A stretch of DNA of 64,000 nucleotides from CAZJYI01 sp964550025 (lineage in GTDB: Bacteria; Verrucomicrobiota; Kiritimatiellia; UBA8416; CAYOBW01): positions 1-64,000 of the forward strand of contig CAZJYI010000005.1 in NCBI GenBank assembly GCA_964550025.1. The letters run 5' to 3'. This document shows positions 51,355 through 61,500 of this stretch, piece by piece. Below the pieces are notes generated by a model. The model saw only the letters and a program-made list of their open reading frames with translations. It searched no databases and was not told the DNA's origin. The number at the start of each line of letters is the position of its first letter. Positions within the stretch are counted from its first letter, which is position 1. The position numbers and the translations under genes are program-made.

Positions 51355-53280
51355 TCAGTCTTTCACGACGACTTCGCCGGTGACGGGGCTGACGATGCCG
51401 CTCAGGTCCGGATCATACGTGGCGATCGCGGTCTCAATCCGCTGCGTGACCTCGGCGAGGTAGGTCGATTCGTTTCCGGTGATGCCTGCGTTATTGATCG
51501 CCGTGTCGAATGCCGCGGCCTTGTCGGAAGGGAGCTTGGTCCGAACGGACGCCGCAACGTACGCCGCAACAAGGAGCGCGTCTTTTGTCGCCTGCACGGC
51601 TACGGCATCGGCTGTCCTGTGCAGGTTCTCCGCCATGATGCTGCGCGAGCGTCCCATGACGGCGCGTTGGATTCGCGCGATATCCGCGGCGCTTGGCGGC
51701 CCGCCGGCCTTTACGCGCGTTCGGATCGCCATGACCTTGGCCTGCACAGTGCCGGGCATCTTCCGCGGCATGACGGTGGCTTGCGTCTTGCGTGCGGCCT
51801 CGAACAGCCGCGCGCGCACGGCCATGCAGTAGTTCAGGCGCGCAGCCTCGATTGCAGGTGGTGCGAGCAGTGGCTCGATCTTCTTCATCTCCTCGCCACT
51901 GAGAGCGAGGTCGGCCAGTGCGGTACGCAGGCACTTGGCCACACGCCCCGACAGCGCCTCGTCTGCCACGGGGACACCCACATCCTCTTCGGTCACGATG
52001 ACCTTGCCGGTCGCAGGGTCGATGATGCCGGTGATGTCCGGATCGTAGGCCGCGATTGCCGCCTCGATAGCGGTTTCGGCCTTCGCGACATACTGTGGCT
52101 CGTTGTCGGAGAGGCCCGCATCCTTGACGGCCTTGTCAAAAGCGGCCACCTGTTCCCCCGGTAGCTTTGTCCGGACCCTTGCGGCGAGCAGCCAGGCCAT
52201 GTGGCGGTCGTCCTTCACACAGGCGTCGGCCAGCTCGTCGGCGGTCTTGTGCAGGAGGGGCATCATCACTTTGCGGGCACGCTTCTGGGATGCCATGCGT
52301 ATCAGGGCGAGTTTGCCCGCACTTGGCGGCCCGCCGGCGCGGTTCTTCCTGCGAATGGCCTGCACCTTTGGCTGGACCTTCTTCGGCATGACCCTCGGCA
52401 TGGTTGTCTGCAGCTTCCGGCGCGCGGCATCGAAGAGGCGCATGCGGACTTCGGTTCTGTAAGCGGTTTGCAGTTCGACGGTGCTCGCCAGGGACAGCGT
52501 CCGCTGCACTTTGGCGCGCGTGTCGTCGGGCAACTCGAGTTCGGCCACGATGCTGCCCAGCGCGGCACCCGGCGGCGGCAGCGCGGCTTCCTGCCCTGCG
52601 CGCAGTATGGCGTCACCCCATGTCCCGGTCACCAACACCGTCCCCGCCAGCACACCCACGATCATACGCCTGTCAAACATCGCCATCCCTCCCTTTGTGT
52701 CCTTCATTCGCACTGTGAACTTGGTTCCATTGACCGAGACCGACCCGAGCTCGGTCCGCACCGTGAACTTGCCGACGCCGTGGTCCGCTTCGCACACGAC
52801 GTTACCGTTGTCCAGGTACACCTGCTCCGCGTACTTGGCGCCCTCCAGACGCGCCCGGCTCCCCGAGCCCATTTCCACGCGGCAATAGCCCCCAAGGGTC
52901 ACGGTGCTGGGTTCCGCGTCGGTGGCAATCAACGCGCCGCGCCGGATCTCCCCGCCGCCCACGACCCGGCAGGTACCGGACACCTCGGGTTGCGGGTAGC
53001 GGTTGAGCAGGATGCCCGCGCTCGTGACGAGGATCAGCACCGCCGCGGCCGCAGCGAGAAAGCGCGCTACACGACGAGCGCGAAATGTGAGGGGGGGACT
53101 CGCGTTGATCGACTCTCCAGCCAGGATTTCCCGCAGTTGGGCATCCTGGGCCGCGGTCAGAAAGAGCTCGCGGCGCGCCGCCGGGTCGCTACGAAGCTGT
53201 TCCTCGAACTGTCGGAGCTCGTCGTCGCCGGCCGTTCCGTCGAGGTACCGGAGGGCCAGGGTGTCGAACGCGTCGTTCAT
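51355..53280 (-). CDS. FecR-type anti-sigma protein with duplicated C-terminal module
   Basis: About 641 residues. The N-terminal 60 residues resemble an anti-sigma helical domain (LDGTAGDDELRQFEEQLRSD), followed by one membrane helix (FLAAAAAVLILVTSAGILL) and a FecR domain (VTLGGYCRVEMGSGSRARLE, GKFTVRTELGSVSVNGTKF). The exported part then carries two copies of a 165-170-residue helical module: each has MRLFDAARRK/ARLFEAARKT, AGGPPSA, VRTKLP and AYDPDxxGIxxPxTGxVxV. The start overlaps the sigma gene stop (ATGA), so it should bind and restrain that sigma factor, with the duplicated module as possible sensor. Confidence 0.82.
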   Translation of the reverse strand: MNDAFDTLALRYLDGTAGDDELRQFEEQLRSDPAARRELFLTAAQDAQLREILAGESINASPPLTFRARRVARFLAAAAAVLILVTSAGILLNRYPQPEVSGTCRVVGGGEIRRGALIATDAEPSTVTLGGYCRVEMGSGSRARLEGAKYAEQVYLDNGNVVCEADHGVGKFTVRTELGSVSVNGTKFTVRMKDTKGGMAMFDRRMIVGVLAGTVLVTGTWGDAILRAGQEAALPPPGAALGSIVAELELPDDTRAKVQRTLSLASTVELQTAYRTEVRMRLFDAARRKLQTTMPRVMPKKVQPKVQAIRRKNRAGGPPSAGKLALIRMASQKRARKVMMPLLHKTADELADACVKDDRHMAWLLAARVRTKLPGEQVAAFDKAVKDAGLSDNEPQYVAKAETAIEAAIAAYDPDITGIIDPATGKVIVTEEDVGVPVADEALSGRVAKCLRTALADLALSGEEMKKIEPLLAPPAIEAARLNYCMAVRARLFEAARKTQATVMPRKMPGTVQAKVMAIRTRVKAGGPPSAADIARIQRAVMGRSRSIMAENLHRTADAVAVQATKDALLVAAYVAASVRTKLPSDKAAAFDTAINNAGITGNESTYLAEVTQRIETAIATYDPDLSGIVSPVTGEVVVKD

Positions 53281-53807
53281 GAGAGGCTCCCTCCGGCGCC
53301 TGCGAGCTTCCTCTCGACGCATTGTCGGAGCTGGCGCCTGGCGCGCACAAGCAGCATTTCGATGGACGCGACGCTCTTGTCGAGCTCTTGTGCGACCTGC
53401 CTGATAGAGCGCGCTTCCCAGTAGCGGAGGCGCAAGACGCGGCGGGTCTTCTGCTTCAGTCCCGCAACGCATTGCCGCAGGTGAACGGCCCTGTCGTCCA
53501 ACTCTCCCGCGCACTCGGCCGCCGTGTCGGCCAACGTCTGCAATAGGTCCGGTGAGAGGGTTTCGCGCGAGCGCGCCAGTCGCTGCCGCCACTTCAGAGT
53601 CTCCAGCCGCGCGATGCCGAGTGCCCAATTGCGGAACGGCCGCTCATCGTCGTACTGCTCGAACTTCTCCCACAGCACGCTCGACACCTCCTGCAGCAGG
53701 TCATCGGCCGCATGCATATCTCCCGTGGCGGTCAGCAGGTAGGCTTTCAGAACACTCTCTTCCCGCAGAAAGTGCTTCAGAAACAGGCGGTGGTTCATCT
53801 TGGCCAT
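53277..53807 (-). CDS. ECF-type RNA polymerase sigma factor
   Basis: 176 residues with region 2 (HAADDLLQEVSSVLWEKFEQ, FRNWALGIARLETLKWRQR) and region 4 (VLRLRYWEARSIRQVAQELD, SIEMLLVRARRQLRQCVER). The linker lacks region 3, as in ECF sigmas. It resembles the sigma factors paired with FecR proteins in PVC bacteria. GAGGAG lies near the ATG. The stop overlaps the FecR gene, so both are co-translated; target promoters are unknown. Confidence 0.9.
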   Translation of the reverse strand: MAKMNHRLFLKHFLREESVLKAYLLTATGDMHAADDLLQEVSSVLWEKFEQYDDERPFRNWALGIARLETLKWRQRLARSRETLSPDLLQTLADTAAECAGELDDRAVHLRQCVAGLKQKTRRVLRLRYWEARSIRQVAQELDKSVASIEMLLVRARRQLRQCVERKLAGAGGSLS

Positions 53808-53878
53808 TGCGTCTCCTCACCCAAGTATCCTCACAAAGGGCGGAAACCCAACAGCTTTTTTTCGGCCGCGACCCGTAG

Positions 53879-53898
53879 CGCCCCGCTCCAGCGGGGCG
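53879..53898. repeat. CCGTAGCG-type hairpin
   Basis: CGCCCCGC TCCA GCGGGGCG forms a perfect 8-bp stem preceded by CCCGTAG. The same preface occurs in the 31864-31918 hairpins, so this is a dispersed element. It lies between the esterase stop and the sigma start without a T-run. Confidence 0.65.
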
Positions 53899-53924
53899 GC
53901 CCACAGCGCGGTTGCCGACCGCTC

Positions 53925-54986
53925 CTACATCAGGTCGAGCGTGGATTCGGCAAACGCCTTGCCCATGCGGGTGAACCAGACGGCACTGCCCATGTAGTGG
54001 TAGCCGAAGTCGGACCCCACCTTCTCCCATTCTTCAAAGCGCTTGCGCCATTCGGGGTAGATGGCGGCCGCTGTCTTGTCGACGAGGACATCGGTGCGCA
54101 CGGCCTTGACGTTGCCCTTGAATTCGGGGACATCTTCCATTGATGCCTGCGCCTGCTGGACCTCGAGCATGCGTCCCGTGGCGGGCTTCTCCCCGTTCTG
54201 GCCCATGATGCCGATGACGAAAGGCAGTTTCGGAACGTCGAGATCTTTGCGGATGTCGCGGATGAAGTTGGCCATGTGCGTCGCATATTGCGGTACGTAC
54301 TCGGCATTGCACATGTCGTTCCAGCCCTGGAACCAGACGAACCCGCAGATTTCGTAACCCTGGCCCTTGTATTCGGGAAAGCGCTCGGACAGCTCGCCGA
54401 GGCTGGCCTCGATCTCCTTCATCATCTCGCGGTAGTAATGCCCGTAGCGCGCCTTGAGGTCGTCCATTGTCGTCTCCGGGCGCCTGCGATCCGGGTTCTT
54501 CTGCTTCTCGTTCTTCTTGCGGATGTTCTCGTTTTCCTTGTTGAGAAGCTCCTGCAGCTTCTCGTCGCTCGGGAGACCGGAGCTTGGCGGACGGAAATCG
54601 CGCGCGATGCTCTTGCCGCCCCAGGCGGTCTTGATCAGGAGGACGGGTTCCTCGAACGTGTTCCCCATGACGTGGCCGAACTCGAGCTCGCATCCAACGC
54701 GGTCCTTTGAACCGTAGCCCACCGTCAGTTTGCCTCTACGGCCGAGGTAGTCGATCCAGACGTCGTCGCGCTCGACCCACTTCCCGTCCTTGCGGTAGTG
54801 CTTGAACATCTCCTTCGTCTCGGGCGCGCCGCACTGGTGTTCGAGCAGGCTGACCTTGGCCTTGCCCTCCATGTTGGACTGCCCGGCGAGAATGAAGACC
54901 TTCAGCTTCCCGGCCGCCAGGGCGGGAAACGGGCATGCAAGCAGGCCGGTCAGTGCGATTGCCAACAAGCGGCGGGGTATTCTCAT
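53925..54986 (-). CDS. SGNH-type carbohydrate esterase
   Basis: 353 residues from the ATG at 54986 (GAGGAG upstream). Signal peptide LLAIALTGLLACPFPALAAG. SGNH blocks: FILAGQSNMEGKA with the nucleophile Ser, TAWGGKSI (oxyanion Gly), GFVWFQGWND (block III Asn), and GSDFGYHYMGSAVW near the end with the catalytic His. This matches sialate O-acetylesterase/CE6-like enzymes, which remove acetyl groups from sugars. It fits the sulfatases and DUF1080 protein as a polysaccharide-processing enzyme. Confidence 0.87.
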   Translation of the reverse strand: MRIPRRLLAIALTGLLACPFPALAAGKLKVFILAGQSNMEGKAKVSLLEHQCGAPETKEMFKHYRKDGKWVERDDVWIDYLGRRGKLTVGYGSKDRVGCELEFGHVMGNTFEEPVLLIKTAWGGKSIARDFRPPSSGLPSDEKLQELLNKENENIRKKNEKQKNPDRRRPETTMDDLKARYGHYYREMMKEIEASLGELSERFPEYKGQGYEICGFVWFQGWNDMCNAEYVPQYATHMANFIRDIRKDLDVPKLPFVIGIMGQNGEKPATGRMLEVQQAQASMEDVPEFKGNVKAVRTDVLVDKTAAAIYPEWRKRFEEWEKVGSDFGYHYMGSAVWFTRMGKAFAESTLDLM

Positions 54987-55463
54987 GTGAGGCCTCCTCT
55001 GTTTCTCTCCGCGTCCTTCATGCGCGGAAGTCTGTTGCCGATACGGGCATGACTCTACCAGCGCCTTGGCAGTCCGGTCAATTCCTCCTCCGTTCGGTCT
55101 GTCCCGTTTTGGTGCAGGTCGTGCGTGCCCCTGTGTCCGCAAACGCGTGGCAAGCTGAGCTGCCAGGAAGTGTAACGCGTTGAACATCAACGCTGTGAGA
55201 AATATGGATGAGGCTGGCATGTTTCCTGCCATTGCTGTCCGCGAGGTTCGGAGGTGGGTATGTTGGGTGACGGGCAAATCTCTATCAACGGTTTTCAACG
55301 GCGCCGAAGTCTACAGTCGACGTGTGATCCTGGACGGTCCGCTCACCCCCGCGTACCGAACCTCACCCCGGGTGCTACGCTGCCATCGGCCGTACGACTT
55401 CGGCGCCCCTTTCTCTCTCGCAAGTCTCGATCAGGGGGATTCCATAGCAGGAGGAGTGTGGCG

Positions 55464-58400
55464 ATGAAATGGTGTATTGGCATGATAGCGCTGGTGGGGC
55501 TTCTGGCGGTCTCGGCACGCGCGGCAGTCAACGTCTCGAACGTGTCGGCCGTGCAACGACCGGGCACGAAACTGGTGGACATTACGTACGACGTGAGTTG
55601 CGACACAGCCGACGCTGTCTATGTGACTGTCTACGTTTCGAACGGCGCGAGCCGCGTCAGCGAGTGGCGCTTTCTAAGCGGCGACGTTAACTACCCGGTC
55701 ACCACAGGAACGGGCAAGCTGGCCGTTTGGGATGGTGGCGCTGATGCCCGAGGAACGGTTTCCAGCAATGCCGTCATCACCGTCTGGGCATCCGTTATTC
55801 CCCCCAGCGCGGATACCGCGGCGCGGAGCTGGGCTGTCCCCGGCGAGCGGTGGGTGCGGAACATCTACGCGAACGGTGACGAAACTCTGAGCGACGCTTC
55901 GAGCAGCAGAATGTGGGTGTATGCCAGGCCGGATTGCTGGGCGGGCTTTGCCAGTGCACAGTCGTTCTCTGACACCTACGTTCTTGCCGGCTACACGGAT
56001 TGGCGGACGCCTGACCTTGCCACCATGCAGACCCTCTATGGTCAGCGGAGTTTCTTCTCAGGTGTGGAGTCAGGCGGCAGGTACTGGACAAGTACAGCGC
56101 ACATCTTTGTCCTCTTTCGCGATTCCTGGCCCGGTGACCACTACTCATCGGCTACTCCGTCCACTCCCTGCGGCGTGCTTCCTTTCCGCAATCACTCGTA
56201 CTCACCCCCCTGGCATGCTGACGATGCCGTTGTCGACATCGATCTACGCAACTACATCGTAACCATCGCTTCTGAAGTGGGGACGCCCGACCCGCCCGTT
56301 GGCGCTCACGCCTACTCGCGGTACTCGCCCCTGACCTGCTCCGCGCCGAGTGTGACCACAAACCGCGGCGTTACATACTATCTGACCGGCTGGACTGGAA
56401 CCGGATCGGCTCCGGCCGGCGGATCGGCGAACACGACGGGCGAGTTCACGCTAACCAACGTGACATCGGCCGTCACCTGGAACTGGATATTTACCGATAC
56501 CGATCTGGACGGCCTTCCCGACGAGTGGGAGCAGCTCCATTTCGGCAATCTGAGCCCGCGAGCTAGACCCCATGCGAAAAGGGCTTGCGCTAGTTTCGCG
56601 GCGTACAGGGGAGCAGATCAAGTAAAGAGATTAAGTAAAGAGACAAAGTAACCGGAGGCCAGCCCTTCGTAATCTCATTACTTAATCTCATTACTTCGTC
56701 TCTCCCTTCAACGTGTGTCCCCTTTTCATGGTCATTTCCGGGTAGAATCGGCGTCTGACCCTTTTCGCATGGCGTCGAGCTAACGGCGACCCGGACGAGG
56801 ATGGGCGTACGAACATCGAGGAATTCTGGGACAATACGAGTCCGGCGAACTTCGCTTCCACACTCGGTTTGCTTGCTTACTACCCCTTCAATGGCAATGC
56901 CGATGACCTGACGGGCTGGACGATGTCGCACTGGGGAGGGGAACTCAACCACAACGGAGAGCTCTCCGGTGCAACTCCGGCCGCAGACCGGGTCGGAGCA
57001 ACGAACAGCGCCTATGCCTTTGACGGGATCGATGACAGTGGGTCTCTTCCGGGGCAGGAGAACTACTACGGCATCAACTTCGGCGATTCGGCCGACTACT
57101 CGATCTGCGTTTGGGTGCAACCGGCCGGTGAGCAGCCCGACACGAACAGTCTCGAAAACATCATCCTGGCCGGGAATGATGACGACTACGGCGATGCGTT
57201 TCACTCGCTCTGCTATTTCCGGGAGACGGGACGAGTGGCTGCGCAGATCACCAGCTACTATGATGACCCCGTACGCGTTGAGTCGACGCCCTGTATCAAC
57301 GATGGCTGGCCGCATATGCTTGTGTTGCAGAAGGAGGGCACAACGCTGCGGTTGTTCGTGGACGGTGCCCCGCAGGGGACCACCAACGTGAACAGTCGCG
57401 GGGGTGGCTATGGGGATATGGCACGCACCTATCGTCTGGCCAGAACGGGAGGCTGGGAGGCCCGGAAGTTCTTTGCCGGCACTCTCGACGACATACGGGT
57501 CTACAACCGCGCCATTTCTTCGAGCGAGGTCCTCGCCCTCTATCACGCGGAGTCCGATCTGCTGAGGGTGGTTTCGGAGCAGGGTTCGCCCTTGCCCTCT
57601 TGCGGACCACATTTCTACGCGCCCGGAACGAGCCTGGTCTGCCGTGTGGACAGCCCCGTGACGAATGTGGATGACTTTGTCTATGCGTGCCAGGGGTGGA
57701 CTCTCGACGGGCACGAGCCGGGCTCGGGGACGAGCAATTCGTTCGTCGTGACCATGACCAACGACGCCGCGTTGACGTGGCAGTGGGTGATGATCAACGG
57801 ATGCTGGCTTGACGTGTCCATGCTCGGCAGCGGTTCGGTCAACCTGACCAACGGATGGTACGTGGAGGGGTCAAACTACACCATAACGGCCACACCGGCC
57901 GAGGGTTGGCTTTTCACAGGGTGGGGTGGTGACCTGAGCGGTGGGTACACGGCCAGCAATGCGATACTGCACATGGACAGCGACAAGCACGTCACGGCCG
58001 TCTTCTCCGACGACGCCGATGGCGACGGGCTCAAGAACACCAACGAATGGGCGATGGGGACAGACCCACGCAACCCCGACACGGATGGCGACGGGTTCGA
58101 CGACGGGGCGGAAATCGAACATGGCTGGGAGCCGACGAGGGACGACTCCTGGGTGCTTCAGTACATCCTCGATCGCAAGGCGACCTTTGGTCACTACGAC
58201 TCGTCATTTCCCGGCTCCGCACCCCGTGTGCCGGCAGGCGCCAGCCTGGATTCACCGGCGGAGCCGACCGCGGCGGAAAGCGCCATGTACACATTGGAGG
58301 ATCTGTACAACCGGCTTGTGAGCGGCGCGGATGGAACGGCCGTCGCGTTCACGGAGCCCCTTGAGGCGCCCACGCAACGGACCATGCACACCCTCAACGA

Positions 58401-58524
58401 AATCATGGACAGGATGCCGGCCAGACATGGCGCGGCCCTGGCGCCCGCTGACGTTCCAAGGGGCAAGTGGTTCTGGTGCTTGACCGACGGTGAATGGGGA
58501 CTGCGGGAAGGTGAGAAGGAGTAG
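55464..58524 (+). pseudogene. Secreted DUF1566/LamG/InlB-repeat surface protein, split by a MITE
   Basis: The gene starts at 55464 after GGAGGAG with a signal peptide (GMIALVGLLAVSARAA), then a PKD-like domain, a DUF1566-like region (WVYARPDCWAGF, TYVLAGYTDWRTPD, GRYWTSTAH), and a calcium-type turn DTDLDGLPDEWEQLHFG. There a 217-bp insertion (56566-56782) brings a stop at 56651. Beyond it the same frame resumes NGDPDEDGRTNIEEFWDN, a LamG domain (YYPFNGNADDL, GTLDDIRVYNRAI), an InlB-type repeat (YTITATPAEGWLFTGWGGDL) and more calcium turns, ending at 58524. Removing the insert restores one 947-residue protein. The interrupted product would be about 395 residues. It precedes the ubiquitin-domain gene by four bases. 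Confidence 0.85.
56566..56782. mobile_element. MITE-like insertion with terminal inverted repeats and target duplication
   Basis: CGAGCTA occurs on both sides (56559-56565 and 56776-56782), a 7-bp target-site duplication. The 210-bp body has ends ACCCCATGCGAAAAGGG and, inverted, ACGCCATGCGAAAAGGG (14 bp identical). Inside, a second inverted repeat (about 56621-56651 and 56670-56705) made of AAGTAA-GAGATT units would form a long hairpin. It holds no transposase and is therefore non-autonomous. Confidence 0.88.
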
Positions 58525-58528
58525 GACG

Positions 58529-61500
58529 ATGCAAACGCGCACAACAGTCTCCAGACGGACGCTGGCGGTCGCGGCATGCATTGTCCTGTTCGCGGCGCCG
58601 GCTTTCGGTATGCAGATCTTCGTCAGAACCTTGACGGGGAAGACGATTACGCTCGATGTCGAACCCTCTGACACGATCGAGAACGTGAAAGCCAAGGTCC
58701 AGGACAAGGAGGGTATCCCGCCGGACCGGCAGCGCTTGATCTTTGCCGGCAGGGAATTGGAGGACGGGCGTTCCCTCTCGGACTACAACATCCAGAAGGA
58801 GTCCACGCTCCACCTGATCCTGACCGATCTTCCCGCGAGTGGGGATATCGACCCTGCGGACAAATCTGCGTGGGCACATGCGTCGGGTTGGCAGAACTAC
58901 GCACCGTCGCACGGGGGCGGCGTGACGCTTCACGTGGATGGCGATGCGGGGTATTTGTCCGGCTTCGTGTGGGCCCCGAATGCCGGATGGATCAAACTGG
59001 GCGGAGGGACGGGTCCTTACGCCAACGACGGTGCCACGAACTGGGGTGTGAATCTGGACGCCGACGGCAACCTGTCGGGGTTCGCCTGGAGCCACACGTG
59101 CGGTTGGATCAACTTCGCTCCAACGCACGGTGGTGTCACCATCGACACTTCAGACGGACGTTTCAACGGTTATGCCTGGGCGTCCAGCCTCGGATGGATT
59201 CACTTCCGCAATGCGTCTCCCGACTACAATGTGCGCACCACGTCGTATCCTGTTGAAGCCCCGCCTATGGTTTTCTACGTGGACGCGTCGCGTGAAGACG
59301 ACGGCGGAGACGGTACGAGCTGGGAGACGGCGAAGCGAACGATCCAAGCGGCCGTGGACATTGCCGGCGATGGGGCCACGGTGTGGGTAACCAACGGAGT
59401 CTACAACAGCGGCGGCGCGGTCACGCCCGGCGCGTCGCTCGCGAACCGCGTGTGTATTACGAAGCCGGTCACTGTGCGCTCCGTCAATGGTCCGGAGACC
59501 ACAGCTATCGCGGGTGAACCCGGATCAAACGGAAGCAACGACGTCGATGCGGTGCGTGGCGTCTTCATGGCCAACGGATGCGCGCTGCGTGGTTTCACGA
59601 TCACCAACGGTTACACCATGGCGAGCGGGGATGCCTGGCTCGACCGATCGGGGGGCGGTATGTGGCTTTCGGCGGCGTGCGTCGTCTCGAACTGCATATT
59701 GACGGGAGGTGCGGCCGCCAACGGTGGCGGCGGTGCGATCCTGCAGGGGGGCGGTGCTCTGCAGGGTAGCGCCGTACGATGCAACTCCGCATGCCTTGGC
59801 GGTGGCGTGGTGCTCCGCGATGGAGGGGGACTGAGCAATTGCAGCTTAGTGGCCAACACGGCGTCCGGTTCCGCGGGGGAAGGCGGCGGAGCCTACATGC
59901 TCAATGGCGGGGCCTTGAGCGGCTGTCTCGTAAGGGAGAACACGGCCTTCTACGGCGGGGGCGTGCACGCGCACGGCGGTGCCGTCCTGAACAACTGCAC
60001 GGTCGTTGCCAACGTTGCACACGGGCTTGGCGGCGGCGCTCTTCTGCGCAACGAGGCGGAGCTCAACAACTCCGTTGTCTGGGACAACGAGTTACGGTTC
60101 GAATCGCTTCCCATCGTGACACATGACGTGTGGCGCGAGAACGCCACCGTTCGCGCCACGTGCGCTTCCGACGGCGTAGAGCACGCCGTGGACGGGTGCA
60201 TTACGAGTGACCCCATGCTTGCTGCTTTGACGGGGGGCGACTGTGCGCCTCGGAAGGGATCCCCGTGCATCGACAGAGGAGACAACACCTATGCGCCGGC
60301 GGGCGTTGACCTGGAGGGCAATCCACGTATCGCTGACGGCACAGTGGACATGGGGGCGTACGAGTACATACGAGTCCCACTCGCCATCATCCAGGCGGGG
60401 CCTCTCACGGTAGCGATGTCGGAAGACGGCGATCCGATTGCGTGGGCCGCGCCGACATTGAGCGCAACGAATGATTCCGACACGATGACGTGGAGCGTCT
60501 CGTCAGGCGCGTCCAACGGCACGGCGATCGTGGCGGGAACGGGCGGTTCGCCGCCGGTATTCGCGTATGCGCCGGACGCCAATTTCAATGGTTCTGACAG
60601 CTTCGGGGTGCGGGTCACTGATGTGTGGGGTGCCGACACGATTCTCGTGAACGTCACAGTGGAACCGATGGACGATCCGGCGGTCGTCACGCTGAGCGGC
60701 CTGGCGCAGGTGTACGACGGCACGGCGCGGTTCGTGGTGGCGGACACCAGTCCGACCGGTCTGACGGTCAATGTCACGTACGACGGCCGCGCCACGGCCC
60801 CGACCTATCCCGGGGAGTACACGGTTGTCGCGACGGTTGCCGACCCCGTTTACACCGGCGGGGCCACGGGTACGTTGGTCGTGGCCAGGGCGGAGCAATC
60901 GATCACGAGTTTCTTCCCTGCAGAGGGGAGCCGTTTTGACGTGGATGACAGCGTGACCCTGAGCGCGAGCGGCGGGGGATCGGGCAATCCTGTGACCTTC
61001 TACTTGCTGAGTGGTCCGGGGCAGATTGACGGTACCGCACTCACTTTCACGAGGGGCGGCACGGTCATGGTCGCGGCGGAACAGGCCGGAAACGACAACT
61101 ACAATGCGGCTCCCAGGGTGACGCGCGAGTACATGGCCACAGTGCCGATCGCGTATGCCGATGCTTCGCGTCCGGACGACAACGGAGAGGGCGCGAGCTG
61201 GGCGACGGCGAAGAGGACGATTCAGGCGGCAGTGGGCATTGTAGCTGATGGTGGGACGGTGTGGGTGACCAACGGCGTGTATGATGCCGGCGGGGCGGTC
61301 GCGCCGGGCCGTGCGTTGACCAATCGCGTTTGCATCACCCGCGCTACCGTCGTGCGGTCGGTGAATGGGGCCGATGCCACGACTATCGCGGGGGCCGAAG
61401 CACCGGGCGGTGGCTGCGGCGCCGGCGCCGTTCGCGGCGTGTTCATGACCAACGGATGCTCGTTGGCGGGATTCACGATTACGAACGGTCACACCATGGT

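Noticed and set aside
56869..58524. Independent gene starting after the MITE
   Set aside because: There is no signal peptide or ribosome site, and the frame continues exactly from the upstream half once the element is removed.
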